The notes beneath the pieces were generated by a model. The model did no database searches, had not been told where the DNA came from, and was given only the letters and a program-made list of their open reading frames with translations. This document shows positions 39,012-46,677 of a stretch of 64,000 bases of DNA, one piece after another. The translations under genes and the position numbers were made by a program. This stretch comes from SHVO01 sp050246995 (GTDB lineage: Bacteria; Pseudomonadota; Alphaproteobacteria; Rhodospirillales; Rhodospirillaceae): NCBI GenBank assembly GCA_050246995.1, contig JBFWVA010000004.1, positions 124,001 to 188,000 on the forward strand. The letters are read 5' to 3'. Every line of letters begins with the position of its first letter. Positions within the stretch are counted from its first letter, which is position 1.

Positions 39012-40411
39012 CCTTGGTTTCACCAACCTCGGTCATCCGTAACGCCCTCAACAACCGTGCCGACCTTGCCCTGTCGGCGCTTGAAGCGCGTACGTGCCAC
39101 TCCTGGAAGATGAGCCTCGACCGGGGCAGCGCGCTTGCGCGCGCGGAAGACTTCGCCGGCCACCCCTCGTTCCATCTGTATATTCGCGAAGGCATCGGTG
39201 CGTTCGTGGTCGACCTCGACGGTAATTGCTTCATCGACCTGTCCATGGGTTTCGGCGCGCAGCTTCTGGGCCATGCCGTGCCCGCCATCCAGGAGGCGGT
39301 GATGGCGCAAGCCTCGCGCGGCTGGCACGCCGGCCTCGTGACCGAGCGTCAATTGGAACTCGCGCGCCATATCCAGGCCGCGAGCGGCGCCAACGAACGC
39401 GTGACGTTCTGTAATTCCGGCAGCGACGCCACCGCTTATGCCATGCGCGCCGCGCGCGCGTTCACCGGCCGCGACCTCGTCGGCGTTTTCGCGGGGTCGA
39501 ATCACGGCCATCACGACTACGGTATCGCGGGCGAGGAGCCGCCGCGCGCCCACGACACCGCGGACGCCGGCAGCCTGTTCGGACGCCCGTGGATCCGCCG
39601 CCCGCTCCGCCATGCCGGCGTTCCGCAAGCGATCGCGGATTCAACCCTAGCCCTTACATACGGCCATCCCTCGGTGTTCGATCACGTCCGGCGCCGGCGC
39701 CGCGATCTTGCCGCGGTGATCGTCGAGCCGGTACGCGCGCTCGATCCCTCGGCCGATCACGGCCCGTGGCTGCGTGAACTCGCCAACGTTTGCGGTGAAT
39801 CGGGCGTGCTTCTTATTCTCGACGAGCGCCTGACGGGCTTCCGTCTTGCCTATGGCGGCGCGCAGGAACGCTTTAGCGTGATGCCGGATCTTGTCGCTTA
39901 TGGCGAGATCATCGGTGGAGGATTACCGCTCGGCGCTGTGGCGGGGCGCGCCGACATCCTGAGCCACATGGCCGGACGCGAGGCGCCGGGACGCGCCCGG
40001 GCGGACGGCGGCGCATCGGGCAATATTCTCAGCATCGCCGCCGGGACAGCGGCTTTGAGTCATCTTTCCGCGCGGCGCGGCACGCTCTATTCCGCGCTCG
40101 ATGAAAAAGGCCGTTTGCTCGCCGACGCTTTCAACGCGTTCACCGCCGCGCACGGACTGCCCGCGAAAATCAAACTCGCGGGCTCAATCTTCCGGATTCA
40201 GTTCACGCGCGCCGACGGCGCAAGCGGATACTCCGCCGCCGAGGCGGCGTTCTATACGCTCGCCCTCAATAAGGGCGTGCTGGTTCACGCCTCGCGGTTG
40301 GGTTTTCTTTCGGGCGCGCACACCACGGGCGATATCGCCCAGGTCGTGACGGCGTTCCACGAAGCCTTGAGCGACGTAGCGAGTGACGGACTGTTCGACG
40401 TGAAGGCGTAA
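39008..40411 (+). CDS. Class III aminotransferase / glutamate-1-semialdehyde aminomutase homologue lacking the PLP lysine
   Basis: 467 residues along the whole GSAM-type fold: GAFVVDLDGNCFIDLSMGFG, LGHAVPAIQEAV, CNSGSDATAYAMRAARAF, GSNHGHHD and AAVIVEPV. The PLP ring-binding Asp is D272 in ILDERLTGFRLAYGGAQ, where the usual DEV is D-E-R. Exactly 28 residues later, where GSAM has its Schiff-base lysine (GKxIGGG), this protein reads G299-E300-I-I-G-G-G (codon GAG at 39905-39907). Ordinary transamination should therefore be impossible. The first about 45 residues are an extra N-terminal segment. It may be a pseudoenzyme, a PLP- or PMP-binding protein, or an enzyme with new chemistry. Coupled to small gene B. 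Confidence 0.85.
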   Translation: MTLVSPTSVIRNALNNRADLALSALEARTCHSWKMSLDRGSALARAEDFAGHPSFHLYIREGIGAFVVDLDGNCFIDLSMGFGAQLLGHAVPAIQEAVMAQASRGWHAGLVTERQLELARHIQAASGANERVTFCNSGSDATAYAMRAARAFTGRDLVGVFAGSNHGHHDYGIAGEEPPRAHDTADAGSLFGRPWIRRPLRHAGVPQAIADSTLALTYGHPSVFDHVRRRRRDLAAVIVEPVRALDPSADHGPWLRELANVCGESGVLLILDERLTGFRLAYGGAQERFSVMPDLVAYGEIIGGGLPLGAVAGRADILSHMAGREAPGRARADGGASGNILSIAAGTAALSHLSARRGTLYSALDEKGRLLADAFNAFTAAHGLPAKIKLAGSIFRIQFTRADGASGYSAAEAAFYTLALNKGVLVHASRLGFLSGAHTTGDIAQVVTAFHEALSDVASDGLFDVKA

Positions 40412-40423
40412 GCCGCGCCGGCT

Positions 40424-40792
40424 TTACGGAGCCAGGGACGCGCCCATTTCCGCACAACGCTGATTGACCACGGAAATGTCGACCTTGTTCTGGGTCGCGG
40501 CCAAATTCCGGCTCACTTCGGTCAAACAGGAATCCTTGAAAACCTTTTGCGCGCTGGCGACCAGTTCGGCGGGGCACGGCACCCTGCGGCCGGCTTCGGA
40601 TTTCGCGAACCGCGGCGGCGAACCTTCGAACAAGGGGCGGTCGCCGAGAAAAATGCCGATCAGCGGCGGATTGACCGGCAGCAGCACACCCGTTTCGTCG
40701 AGGAAGCGCATTTCAGTGCATTGCGGAGCCGCGAAAGCCTGCGATGCGGACAGGAGGACGGCGGCGGCGACACAAAGGCCAAGGCTCTTCAT
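40424..40792 (-). CDS. Small exported Cys-containing protein
   Basis: 122 residues from the Met at 40792, with a signal peptide (MKSLGLCVAAAVLLSASQAFA). The mature part has four Cys (PQCTEMRF, VPCPAEL, KDSCLTEV, NQRCAEMG), probably two disulphides, and a helical second half. No family is recognised. It is convergent with the aminotransferase homologue (12-base gap) and is not obviously part of that locus. Confidence 0.7.
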   Translation of the reverse strand: MKSLGLCVAAAVLLSASQAFAAPQCTEMRFLDETGVLLPVNPPLIGIFLGDRPLFEGSPPRFAKSEAGRRVPCPAELVASAQKVFKDSCLTEVSRNLAATQNKVDISVVNQRCAEMGASLAP

Positions 40793-40971
40793 AGGTTCCT
40801 CGAAGGGTGGTGAACGGCGCTGCAGAGCTATAGCAGGAAAACGGCCATAAAAGAGGGGCGGAAATAGGGCGCCCCCGCATAAATTTGAACGCCCGGCGTG
40901 CAAGGAAATCATGTTTTCGCCCTATCCAGTCTGACATGATGCGTTGGATTTCCATCACGAAGGCCCTTCCG

Positions 40972-41775
40972 ATGATCAAGCGCGCAATTGCCGCCACCCT
41001 GTTCGTTCTCTGCGCGTCTCCCCCCTTCGCGGCTCAGGTAACCGCACGCGACATCTATTTCGACGTGCCGTATGTCGCCACCCCTCCGGCTGTGGTCGCC
41101 GCGATGCTGAACCTCGCCAAGGCGGGGCCGAATGACGTGGTGTACGACCTCGGCAGCGGCGACGGACGCATCGTGATCGCGGCGGCGCGCGATTTTAAAG
41201 TGAAGAAAGGTCTCGGGATCGACCTCGACCCCGATCTTGTGACCCTCGCGACCAAGAACGCGAAGGACGCGCACGTATCGGACCGCGTGAGTTTTACGCG
41301 CGGCGATATTTTCAAAATGGATTTCAAGGAAGCGACGGTCCTGACGCTTTACCTGCTGCCCGATGTGAACGTGACCTTGCGTCCGCGCATCCTCGATCTC
41401 GCCCCCGGCACACGCGTTGTCAGCCACGCCTTCAACATGGGTGATTGGGTGCCCGACGGCGCGGACAATGTGGATATGCGCCGGGTCTATATGTGGATCG
41501 TGCCTGCGAAGGTGCAGGGTGTGTGGACGGCGAACGTGAACAATGTGCCTTACCGCCTGGAACTGACGCAGCACTACCAGAACGCCGGCGGCAAGGTGAA
41601 GGTCGGCGCCAAGGAAACCGCTTTCGAGATGGGCATCGTGAAAAGCGATGTGTTCACTTTCACCGCGGCGGGGCCTGTGACCTTTGAAGGCAAGGTCGCG
41701 GGCGACATCATCACCGGCACCCTTACCGCCGGCGGCAAGCGCACGCCGCTCACCCTCACCCGCGAAGCCTCTTAG
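40972..41775 (+). CDS. Class I SAM-dependent methyltransferase-like protein with signal peptide
   Basis: 267 residues from the Met at 40972 (MIKRAIAATLFVLCASPPFAA, a Sec signal peptide). The SAM-binding motif is VVYDLGSGDGRIVIAAA, motif II is GLGIDLDPD, and RGDIFKMDF and LTLYLLPDVN follow. A C-terminal beta-rich domain of about 90 residues (VPYRLELTQHYQNAGGKVKV onward) is appended. Export is odd for a SAM-using enzyme, since SAM is cytosolic; such proteins exist widely but their substrates are unknown. Starts at 40885 or 40936 are possible but would bury the signal peptide. Confidence 0.8.
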   Translation: MIKRAIAATLFVLCASPPFAAQVTARDIYFDVPYVATPPAVVAAMLNLAKAGPNDVVYDLGSGDGRIVIAAARDFKVKKGLGIDLDPDLVTLATKNAKDAHVSDRVSFTRGDIFKMDFKEATVLTLYLLPDVNVTLRPRILDLAPGTRVVSHAFNMGDWVPDGADNVDMRRVYMWIVPAKVQGVWTANVNNVPYRLELTQHYQNAGGKVKVGAKETAFEMGIVKSDVFTFTAAGPVTFEGKVAGDIITGTLTAGGKRTPLTLTREAS

Positions 41776-41778
41776 CGT

Positions 41779-42264
41779 TTAGACGGGACGCCACATCAGG
41801 GCTTCATCGGCGAAGCCGCCGTCACGCATACGCACCGACTGCGGTTCGACGCCGTAACGCGTGAACCCGTGCCGCTCATAAAAAGCGATCGCGCGCGCGT
41901 TCGCCGCGACCACGGTCAACTGCACCTGACGCACCACGGTTGGCGCATGGTCCAGCAACGCGGTCATGATCGCGTTCGCTGCGTCCGTGCCGCGCGCCTC
42001 CGCGCGCACGTACATGCCCCAGATGAGACCCTTGTGTTCGGTCTTAAGACCCGTGAGCCGCGCGAAACCGCCGATGCCGAGGATACGCCCGCCCTTCTCG
42101 AAACCGACGACGTAGTCACGGTCAAGCCGCGCGCGCCAGGCCTCGGCGCCCACAGCAGCGTCGTCTTTGAGGTCGACACGAAAGGCTTGCGGGTCCTGGA
42201 ACAGCCCTTCGGTACGCACGGCCATATACGCGTCGAAATCGGTGGAGGTGAGACGGCGGATCAT
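41779..42264 (-). CDS. GNAT-family N-acetyltransferase
   Basis: 161 residues with the GNAT fold: LIWGMYVRAEARGTDAANAIM is motif A with the acetyl-CoA pyrophosphate loop in a variant form (R-x-x-x-R-G-T-D), and LTVVAANARAIAFYERHGF is motif B. The acceptor substrate is unknown. It follows the LysE-family gene on the same strand by 3 bases, so the two are an operon. Confidence 0.88.
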   Translation of the reverse strand: MIRRLTSTDFDAYMAVRTEGLFQDPQAFRVDLKDDAAVGAEAWRARLDRDYVVGFEKGGRILGIGGFARLTGLKTEHKGLIWGMYVRAEARGTDAANAIMTALLDHAPTVVRQVQLTVVAANARAIAFYERHGFTRYGVEPQSVRMRDGGFADEALMWRPV

Positions 42265-42267
42265 GTG

Positions 42268-42882
42268 TCAGTTCTTGGCGATGGCGACCGCGGCGCCGGC
42301 CATGACCAGCGCGGTCCCCTTGTTGATGCGCTTAAGGGCGTTCTCCGAACGGAACACACGCCGGGCGCGGTCGGCAAGGATGGCGTAGGTGGCAAGCACG
42401 GGCGGGAGCACCAGCGTGACGGCGACCAACAATGCGGCATAGGTTTCCATGTTCATGGCGCTCATATCCACGACCAGCGGCATGACGGAAACAAAAAAGA
42501 CGATCGGTTTCGGATTGCCCAAGGTGAGCGAGAGGCTCGACAGAAAAAGCCGGAAGGGCCGTTCACTGTCGCGCGTAGGATCGATCTCGATCTGCTTTAC
42601 CGGCGCGCGCCAGATTTTCCAGGCGATCCATACAAGATACGCCGCGCCCGCGTACCGCACGATATGAAACCCAGCCTCGTAGGTTTGGGCGATGAACGCG
42701 AGGCCCGACACCGCCAACGTCATGAGGACGGCGTCGCCGACCAGGAACCCCGCGATGAACCAGGGTAGGCCGCGCAACCCCTGGCCCAGCGAGCGGGCAA
42801 TAACGAGCGCGACGCCCGGGCCCGGCGTGGCGACCGCGACAAAATAAATGCCCGCGAAGATCAAAAAGCCGTGCAGCGTCAT
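42268..42882 (-). CDS. LysE/RhtB-family amino-acid exporter
   Basis: 204 residues with about six transmembrane helices. The family N-terminus is ATPGPGVALVIARSLGQGLRGLPWFIAGFLVGDAV, with the conserved PGP motif, followed by AGAAYLVWIAWKIW and LGNPKPIVFFVSVMPLV. Members export amino acids or homoserine lactones. The presence of a LuxI in the window is suggestive, but no direct link can be shown. First gene of a pair with the GNAT gene. Confidence 0.9.
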   Translation of the reverse strand: MTLHGFLIFAGIYFVAVATPGPGVALVIARSLGQGLRGLPWFIAGFLVGDAVLMTLAVSGLAFIAQTYEAGFHIVRYAGAAYLVWIAWKIWRAPVKQIEIDPTRDSERPFRLFLSSLSLTLGNPKPIVFFVSVMPLVVDMSAMNMETYAALLVAVTLVLPPVLATYAILADRARRVFRSENALKRINKGTALVMAGAAVAIAKN

Positions 42883-42920
42883 ATCCGGACAATATCAGAA
42901 ACGGGCGCCCACGCCCGGGA

Positions 42921-43634
42921 TTAGCGGGCGTCGTGAAATATAATTCCAGCGGTGAAACGCTGACCTGAGCGCAGCCGGCTGACGCCGTGGCGCAGTTTGA
43001 CGCGGTACGTGCCCTTTGTCCCGCGCACCGGGCGTTCGTTCACCGCGAAGATGACGGCATCTCCTTGGCGCAAGGGCACGACTTCGACCCGGCTCTGCAT
43101 GCGCGGCCTTTGCTCCGTGAGCACGAACTCGCCGCCGGTGAAGTCCTTGGAAGGCTCCGACAGGAGGATAGCCACCTGAATCGGGAACCAGATATCGCCG
43201 TATAGATCCTGATGGAGACAGTTGAAGTCGCCGGGGACGTATTTCAGGACCAAGGGTGTCGGGCGCGTTTGTTCGGCCGCATGACACTGACCCAGAAAGC
43301 TCTGATGCTCCAACGGGAAGGTTTCGGCGATACCCAGACGCGCGTTCCAGGCGTTGGCTATATGCGCCAAGCGCGGATAGAACGCGGTCCGCAGGCTTTG
43401 GATCGGATCCGGCAGCGGGTACTTAAAATAGCGGTACTCGCCTTTGCCGAAGCCGTAGCGCGCCATGACGATATGGCTGCGGAACTGGCTTTCATCCGCA
43501 TAGCGGGCCGTGAGGGCCGCGCATTCCTCAGGTGAAAGCAGCGCGGGCATCACCGCGCAGCCGAAGCCGTCGAGTTCCGTCTCGAGTGACGTCCAATCGT
43601 AGGCGCGCACGCGCCGGGAAATGTCTGAGTCCAT
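42921..43634 (-). CDS. 2-oxoglutarate/Fe(II)-dependent oxygenase-like protein
   Basis: 237 residues. The iron ligands are visible as His-x-Asp in NCLHQDLYGD (facial triad start) and a distal His in KLRHGVSRL, followed by an Arg in SGQRFTAGIIFHD that would bind 2-oxoglutarate. The N-terminal YDWTSLETELDGFGCAVMPALLSPEEC is typical of the COG3826 group. A hydroxylase on an unknown substrate is likely. Single gene, 81 bases from the cupin gene. Confidence 0.87.
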   Translation of the reverse strand: MDSDISRRVRAYDWTSLETELDGFGCAVMPALLSPEECAALTARYADESQFRSHIVMARYGFGKGEYRYFKYPLPDPIQSLRTAFYPRLAHIANAWNARLGIAETFPLEHQSFLGQCHAAEQTRPTPLVLKYVPGDFNCLHQDLYGDIWFPIQVAILLSEPSKDFTGGEFVLTEQRPRMQSRVEVVPLRQGDAVIFAVNERPVRGTKGTYRVKLRHGVSRLRSGQRFTAGIIFHDAR

Positions 43635-43715
43635 ATCGCCTTCACCTCGTAGGCGCGAGATTACACGCCGCGCATCTTGGGCGAACTCCGTTCCTTGCTT
43701 TCAAATCGGATAGCG

Positions 43716-44048
43716 CTAATCGACGACGAAAAGCTTGGCGCCGGTGTGCGTGACGGAGCGGTGCGCGGCATCGCCGTTGTCCGACACCTGATAGCTCATG
43801 CCGGGCGTAAGCGTGAATGTGCGCCCGTCTTTCAGTTCGGTGATGAGTTCGCCTTCGAGCACATAGAGGACGTGGCCGCGGTCGCACCAATGATCGGCCA
43901 GGTAGCCCGGCGTGTATTCAATAGAGCGGACCCGGACGTCGCCGATGTTGATCGTGCGCCACAGCGCTTTACCGGTGATGCCGGGATGTTCGGTGACGGG
44001 CACGTTGGCCCAATCGGTGACGGTGAAGGGAAGCGTCGGGATTTTCAT
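43716..44048 (-). CDS. DHCW-motif cupin protein
   Basis: 110 residues, a single cupin domain. The strand ADHWCDRGHVLYVLEGELI contains the Asp-His-Trp-Cys variant of the metal-binding motif and a second His, and MSYQVSDNGDAAHRSV holds the late motif. These small cupins are widespread without a known reaction. It lies downstream of the tRNA-Leu gene on the same strand, about 90 bases away. Confidence 0.82.
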   Translation of the reverse strand: MKIPTLPFTVTDWANVPVTEHPGITGKALWRTINIGDVRVRSIEYTPGYLADHWCDRGHVLYVLEGELITELKDGRTFTLTPGMSYQVSDNGDAAHRSVTHTGAKLFVVD

Positions 44049-44139
44049 GGGATCCTCGGCGTAGAGCCTGCTATCGCCAGTCCGCCTTCGCCTTTACGGG
44101 CTTCGGCAGGACAACTTTTCCCGCCCTCGCGAGAAAAGT

Positions 44140-44226
44140 TGGTGCGGGTAGAGGGAATCGAACCCCCACTTCCGTAAGGAAACAAGATTTTGAGTCTAGC
44201 GCGTCTACCAGTTCCGCCATACCCGC
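44140..44226 (-). tRNA. tRNA-Leu (anticodon CAA)
   Basis: The reverse strand gives an 87-base tRNA with encoded CCA. The acceptor stem GCGGGTA pairs with TACCCGC, the discriminator is A, and the CCA corresponds to 44140-44142. The anticodon loop is CTCAAAA with CAA at 44192-44190, reading UUG codons. A long variable arm (TTTCC..GGAAG) and the T-loop GGTTCGATTCC confirm a class II leucine tRNA. One T-T mismatch is seen in the anticodon stem. Confidence 0.96.
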
Positions 44227-44360
44227 ACGAACTGCCGGGTATAAAGGGCCTTTCCCGCCGGTTCAAGAGGCCCTCACAGTTGCGGGAAACGCCCCAAAAA
44301 GGGCTATTATTGGTTTCGGACGCGCGGCAATGTGGCTGGACACCCCTTCTTTTGACGGCG

Positions 44361-44855
44361 ATGACGCAAAACAAATCCTTCCTGACCATGGCCCTGATCG
44401 CGGCGGCATCGGCCACCGCGCTGGGATTGGCCTACACCGCCCAATACGGCTTTGCCCTGTGGCCCTGCAATTTGTGCTGGGGACAGCGGGCGCCTTATGC
44501 GCTGGCGCTGGTGTTCGCCGCGATTTCGACGACCCATGCCGTTGACGCGGCGGCGCGCCGCCAGGTTGCGCTGCTGTGCGCGGCGCTTTTCGCTTTCGGC
44601 GCCGCCTTCGCCTTCTATCATGTCGGGGTGGAACAAAAGTGGTGGCTGGGTCCGACCGAATGCGTCGGACGCCCGCAAGCTTTCTCCACCGCGGACTTGA
44701 TGAGCGCGCTGACACAAACCGGCCGTACGGGCTGCGATGAGGTGGCCTTCAGCGTCTTCGGCATATCGATGGCCGGTTACAATGTGATCGCCCAATTGGT
44801 CCTCGCCGTCGGCCTGGTGTGGGCCTCCACGCGTGACTGGTGGAGCCGCGCATGA
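44361..44855 (+). CDS. dsbB: Disulphide bond formation protein DsbB
   Basis: 164 residues from the ATG at 44361, with four transmembrane helices. The quinone-proximal pair is in WPCNLCWGQRAPY, and the second periplasmic pair is Cys in PTECVGRP and in TGCDEVAF. DsbB reoxidises DsbA and passes electrons to ubiquinone. The stop overlaps the coq7 start by four bases; Coq7 makes ubiquinone, the electron acceptor of DsbB, so the pairing makes functional sense. No dsbA is adjacent. Confidence 0.93.
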   Translation: MTQNKSFLTMALIAAASATALGLAYTAQYGFALWPCNLCWGQRAPYALALVFAAISTTHAVDAAARRQVALLCAALFAFGAAFAFYHVGVEQKWWLGPTECVGRPQAFSTADLMSALTQTGRTGCDEVAFSVFGISMAGYNVIAQLVLAVGLVWASTRDWWSRA

Positions 44856-45406
44856 GCAAGATCACCGCTGAGAACCGCCTGCCGGGCGATCCCGACAAGG
44901 CCACGTTGATCGACCAGATCATCCGCGTCGATCAGGCCGGCGAGTACGGGGCCAAGCGCATTTATGAAGGTCAGCTTGCCGTTCTCGGCAATACCGACGC
45001 CGCGCCGGCGCTGAAAGAGATGCTGGCGCAAGAAGAAGAACATCTGAAACGCTTCAACGGTCTGATGGCCGAACGCGGAACGCGCCCCACCGCTCTTCAA
45101 CCGCTGTGGCATGTCGCCGGTTACGCCATCGGCGCGGCCACCGCGCTCATGGGCAAGGAAGCCGCCATGGCCTGCACGGTCGCGGTGGAAGATGTCATCG
45201 GCGAACATTACCGCGAACAGGCTGCGCAACTCGGCGACGACGAAAAGGATTTGCGCGAAACAATCAGCGCCTTCCGCGAGGACGAGTTGCATCATCGGGA
45301 TATCAGCCTCGCCCACGGCGCGCGCGAAGCGCCGGGGTATGAAGCTTTGTCCGCCGCCGTACGGACCGGCACGCGCCTCGCCATTTGGCTCGCGAAGCGT
45401 ATCTGA
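44852..45406 (+). CDS. coq7: 3-demethoxyubiquinol 3-hydroxylase (Coq7)
   Basis: 184 residues from the ATG at 44852. It is a di-iron carboxylate protein of the ferritin-like fold made of two repeats. Iron ligands are seen in DQAGEYGAKRIYEGQ, AQEEEHLKRF (ExxH), AVEDVIGEHYREQ and EDELHHRDI (ExxH). It performs the penultimate step in ubiquinone synthesis in the membrane. Translationally coupled to dsbB. Confidence 0.95.
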   Translation: MSKITAENRLPGDPDKATLIDQIIRVDQAGEYGAKRIYEGQLAVLGNTDAAPALKEMLAQEEEHLKRFNGLMAERGTRPTALQPLWHVAGYAIGAATALMGKEAAMACTVAVEDVIGEHYREQAAQLGDDEKDLRETISAFREDELHHRDISLAHGAREAPGYEALSAAVRTGTRLAIWLAKRI

Positions 45407-45482
45407 CCCCTCGCGCGTCACGACGCCCGCGCGAATCTCACTCAACCATCACGCCCGGAGCGCCCGCCTTAAAAATGTGGCG

Positions 45483-45512
45483 CGCGCGAAAAGCGCCGCG
45501 CATTTTCGCGCG
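45483..45512. repeat. 10-bp inverted repeat between coq7 and the SDR gene
   Basis: CGCGCGAAAA (45483-45492) pairs exactly with TTTTCGCGCG (45503-45512) across a 10-base loop. It lies 77 bases after the coq7 stop and may end that transcript, although no T-run follows. It could also be a regulatory dyad of the next gene. Confidence 0.45.
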
Positions 45513-45582
45513 TAAAACATGAAACTTTGCCGGAGGTTTGCGTGTTAGAATCATAAAAGAAGAAGCGCCTTTGGAAACGCTC

Positions 45583-46608
45583 ATGACAACGCGCAGAAAA
45601 CAATCCAAACGCACATCCCCCACAAAATCCGCGTCAGCGACCCGCGCGTCGCGCACGTCGAAACGACATCGCGCGGTGCAGGCCCAAGTCGAACGTGCCG
45701 ATAAGAAGCGCCCGAAGAAAGAGAGCAAGCGCGCGATTCAAACCGGCGCGCGTGAGTATCCCGCGCCGCCGCTTCCGAAAAAACATCTGAAGAAACCCGG
45801 GCGCGAGTCCGAACTCACTCTCAAGCCGATGTACGACGCCCCATTCTACAAGGGGTCGGACAAACTCAAGGATAAGGTGGCGGTGATCACCGGCGGCGAT
45901 TCAGGCATCGGCCGCGCCATCGCCGTTCTGTTCGCACGCGAAGGCGCCCATGTCGCGATCCTTTACCTGGACGAACATGAAGACGCAAAAGAGACACAAC
46001 GCGCCGTGCGCGACGAAGGCGCTCAATGTCTGATCTTTGCGGGCGACGTATCCGACCGCGCGTTTTGTTTCGAAACAGTCGAGAAGATCCTGGATGAATT
46101 CGGCGGCATCGACATCCTGGTGAACAACGCCGCCTTCCAGGAACATGTCTCGCGCTTCGAGGACCTGACTGAAGAACACTTCGACCTCACGATGAAGACG
46201 AACCTTTACGGGTATTTCCACATGGCGCAGGCGGTGGTGCCGCATATGGGCAAAGGCGCGGCCATCGTCAATTCGGGATCGGTGACGGGCCTGATGGGGA
46301 ATAAGACCTTGCTCGACTACGCGACCACTAAGGGCGGCATCCACGCCTTCACCCGTTCGCTCGCCTCGCATCTTTTGCCGCGCGGCATTCGCGTCAACGC
46401 CGTCGCGCCCGGGCCGGTGTGGACCCCGCTGAATCCGGCGGACAAGCTGCCGGCGGACATCAAGAAGTTTGGCGCTCATACCGAGATGAAGCGTCCCGCC
46501 CAACCGGAGGAGATTGCCCCGGCCTATGTGTTCCTCGCCTCGGAGCAATGCTCCAGCTACATCACGGGCGAGATCCTGCCGATCATCGGCGGCTATTCGG
46601 GCGGCTAA
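45583..46608 (+). CDS. Short-chain dehydrogenase/reductase with basic N-terminal tail
   Basis: 341 residues from the ATG at 45583; a TTG at 45538 is in frame, but its CGGAGG is only one base away, too close. The first about 75 residues are Lys/Arg-rich and disordered. The SDR core follows: VAVITGGDSGIGRAIAVLF (NAD(P) binding), NNAA, and the catalytic Ser and YxxxK (NSGSVTGLMG, DYATTKGG). The layout resembles the stress-associated YhxC/YdaD/YghA proteins. Substrate unknown. A strong terminator follows 22 bases later. Confidence 0.88.
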   Translation: MTTRRKQSKRTSPTKSASATRASRTSKRHRAVQAQVERADKKRPKKESKRAIQTGAREYPAPPLPKKHLKKPGRESELTLKPMYDAPFYKGSDKLKDKVAVITGGDSGIGRAIAVLFAREGAHVAILYLDEHEDAKETQRAVRDEGAQCLIFAGDVSDRAFCFETVEKILDEFGGIDILVNNAAFQEHVSRFEDLTEEHFDLTMKTNLYGYFHMAQAVVPHMGKGAAIVNSGSVTGLMGNKTLLDYATTKGGIHAFTRSLASHLLPRGIRVNAVAPGPVWTPLNPADKLPADIKKFGAHTEMKRPAQPEEIAPAYVFLASEQCSSYITGEILPIIGGYSGG

Positions 46609-46630
46609 GCGATGAAGCAGAGCGAATAAA

Positions 46631-46660
46631 AAAAGGCCGGGCGTCTGAGCCCGGCCTTTT
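46631..46660. terminator. Bidirectional intrinsic terminator
   Basis: AAAAGGCCGGGC (46631-46642) pairs exactly with GCCCGGCCTTTT (46649-46660) around a GTCTGA loop, with A-runs on the left and T-runs on the right. It lies between the convergent SDR gene and first TonB-receptor gene and would stop transcription in both directions. Confidence 0.92.
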
Positions 46661-46677
46661 GTGCTTTCCTTTGTACC

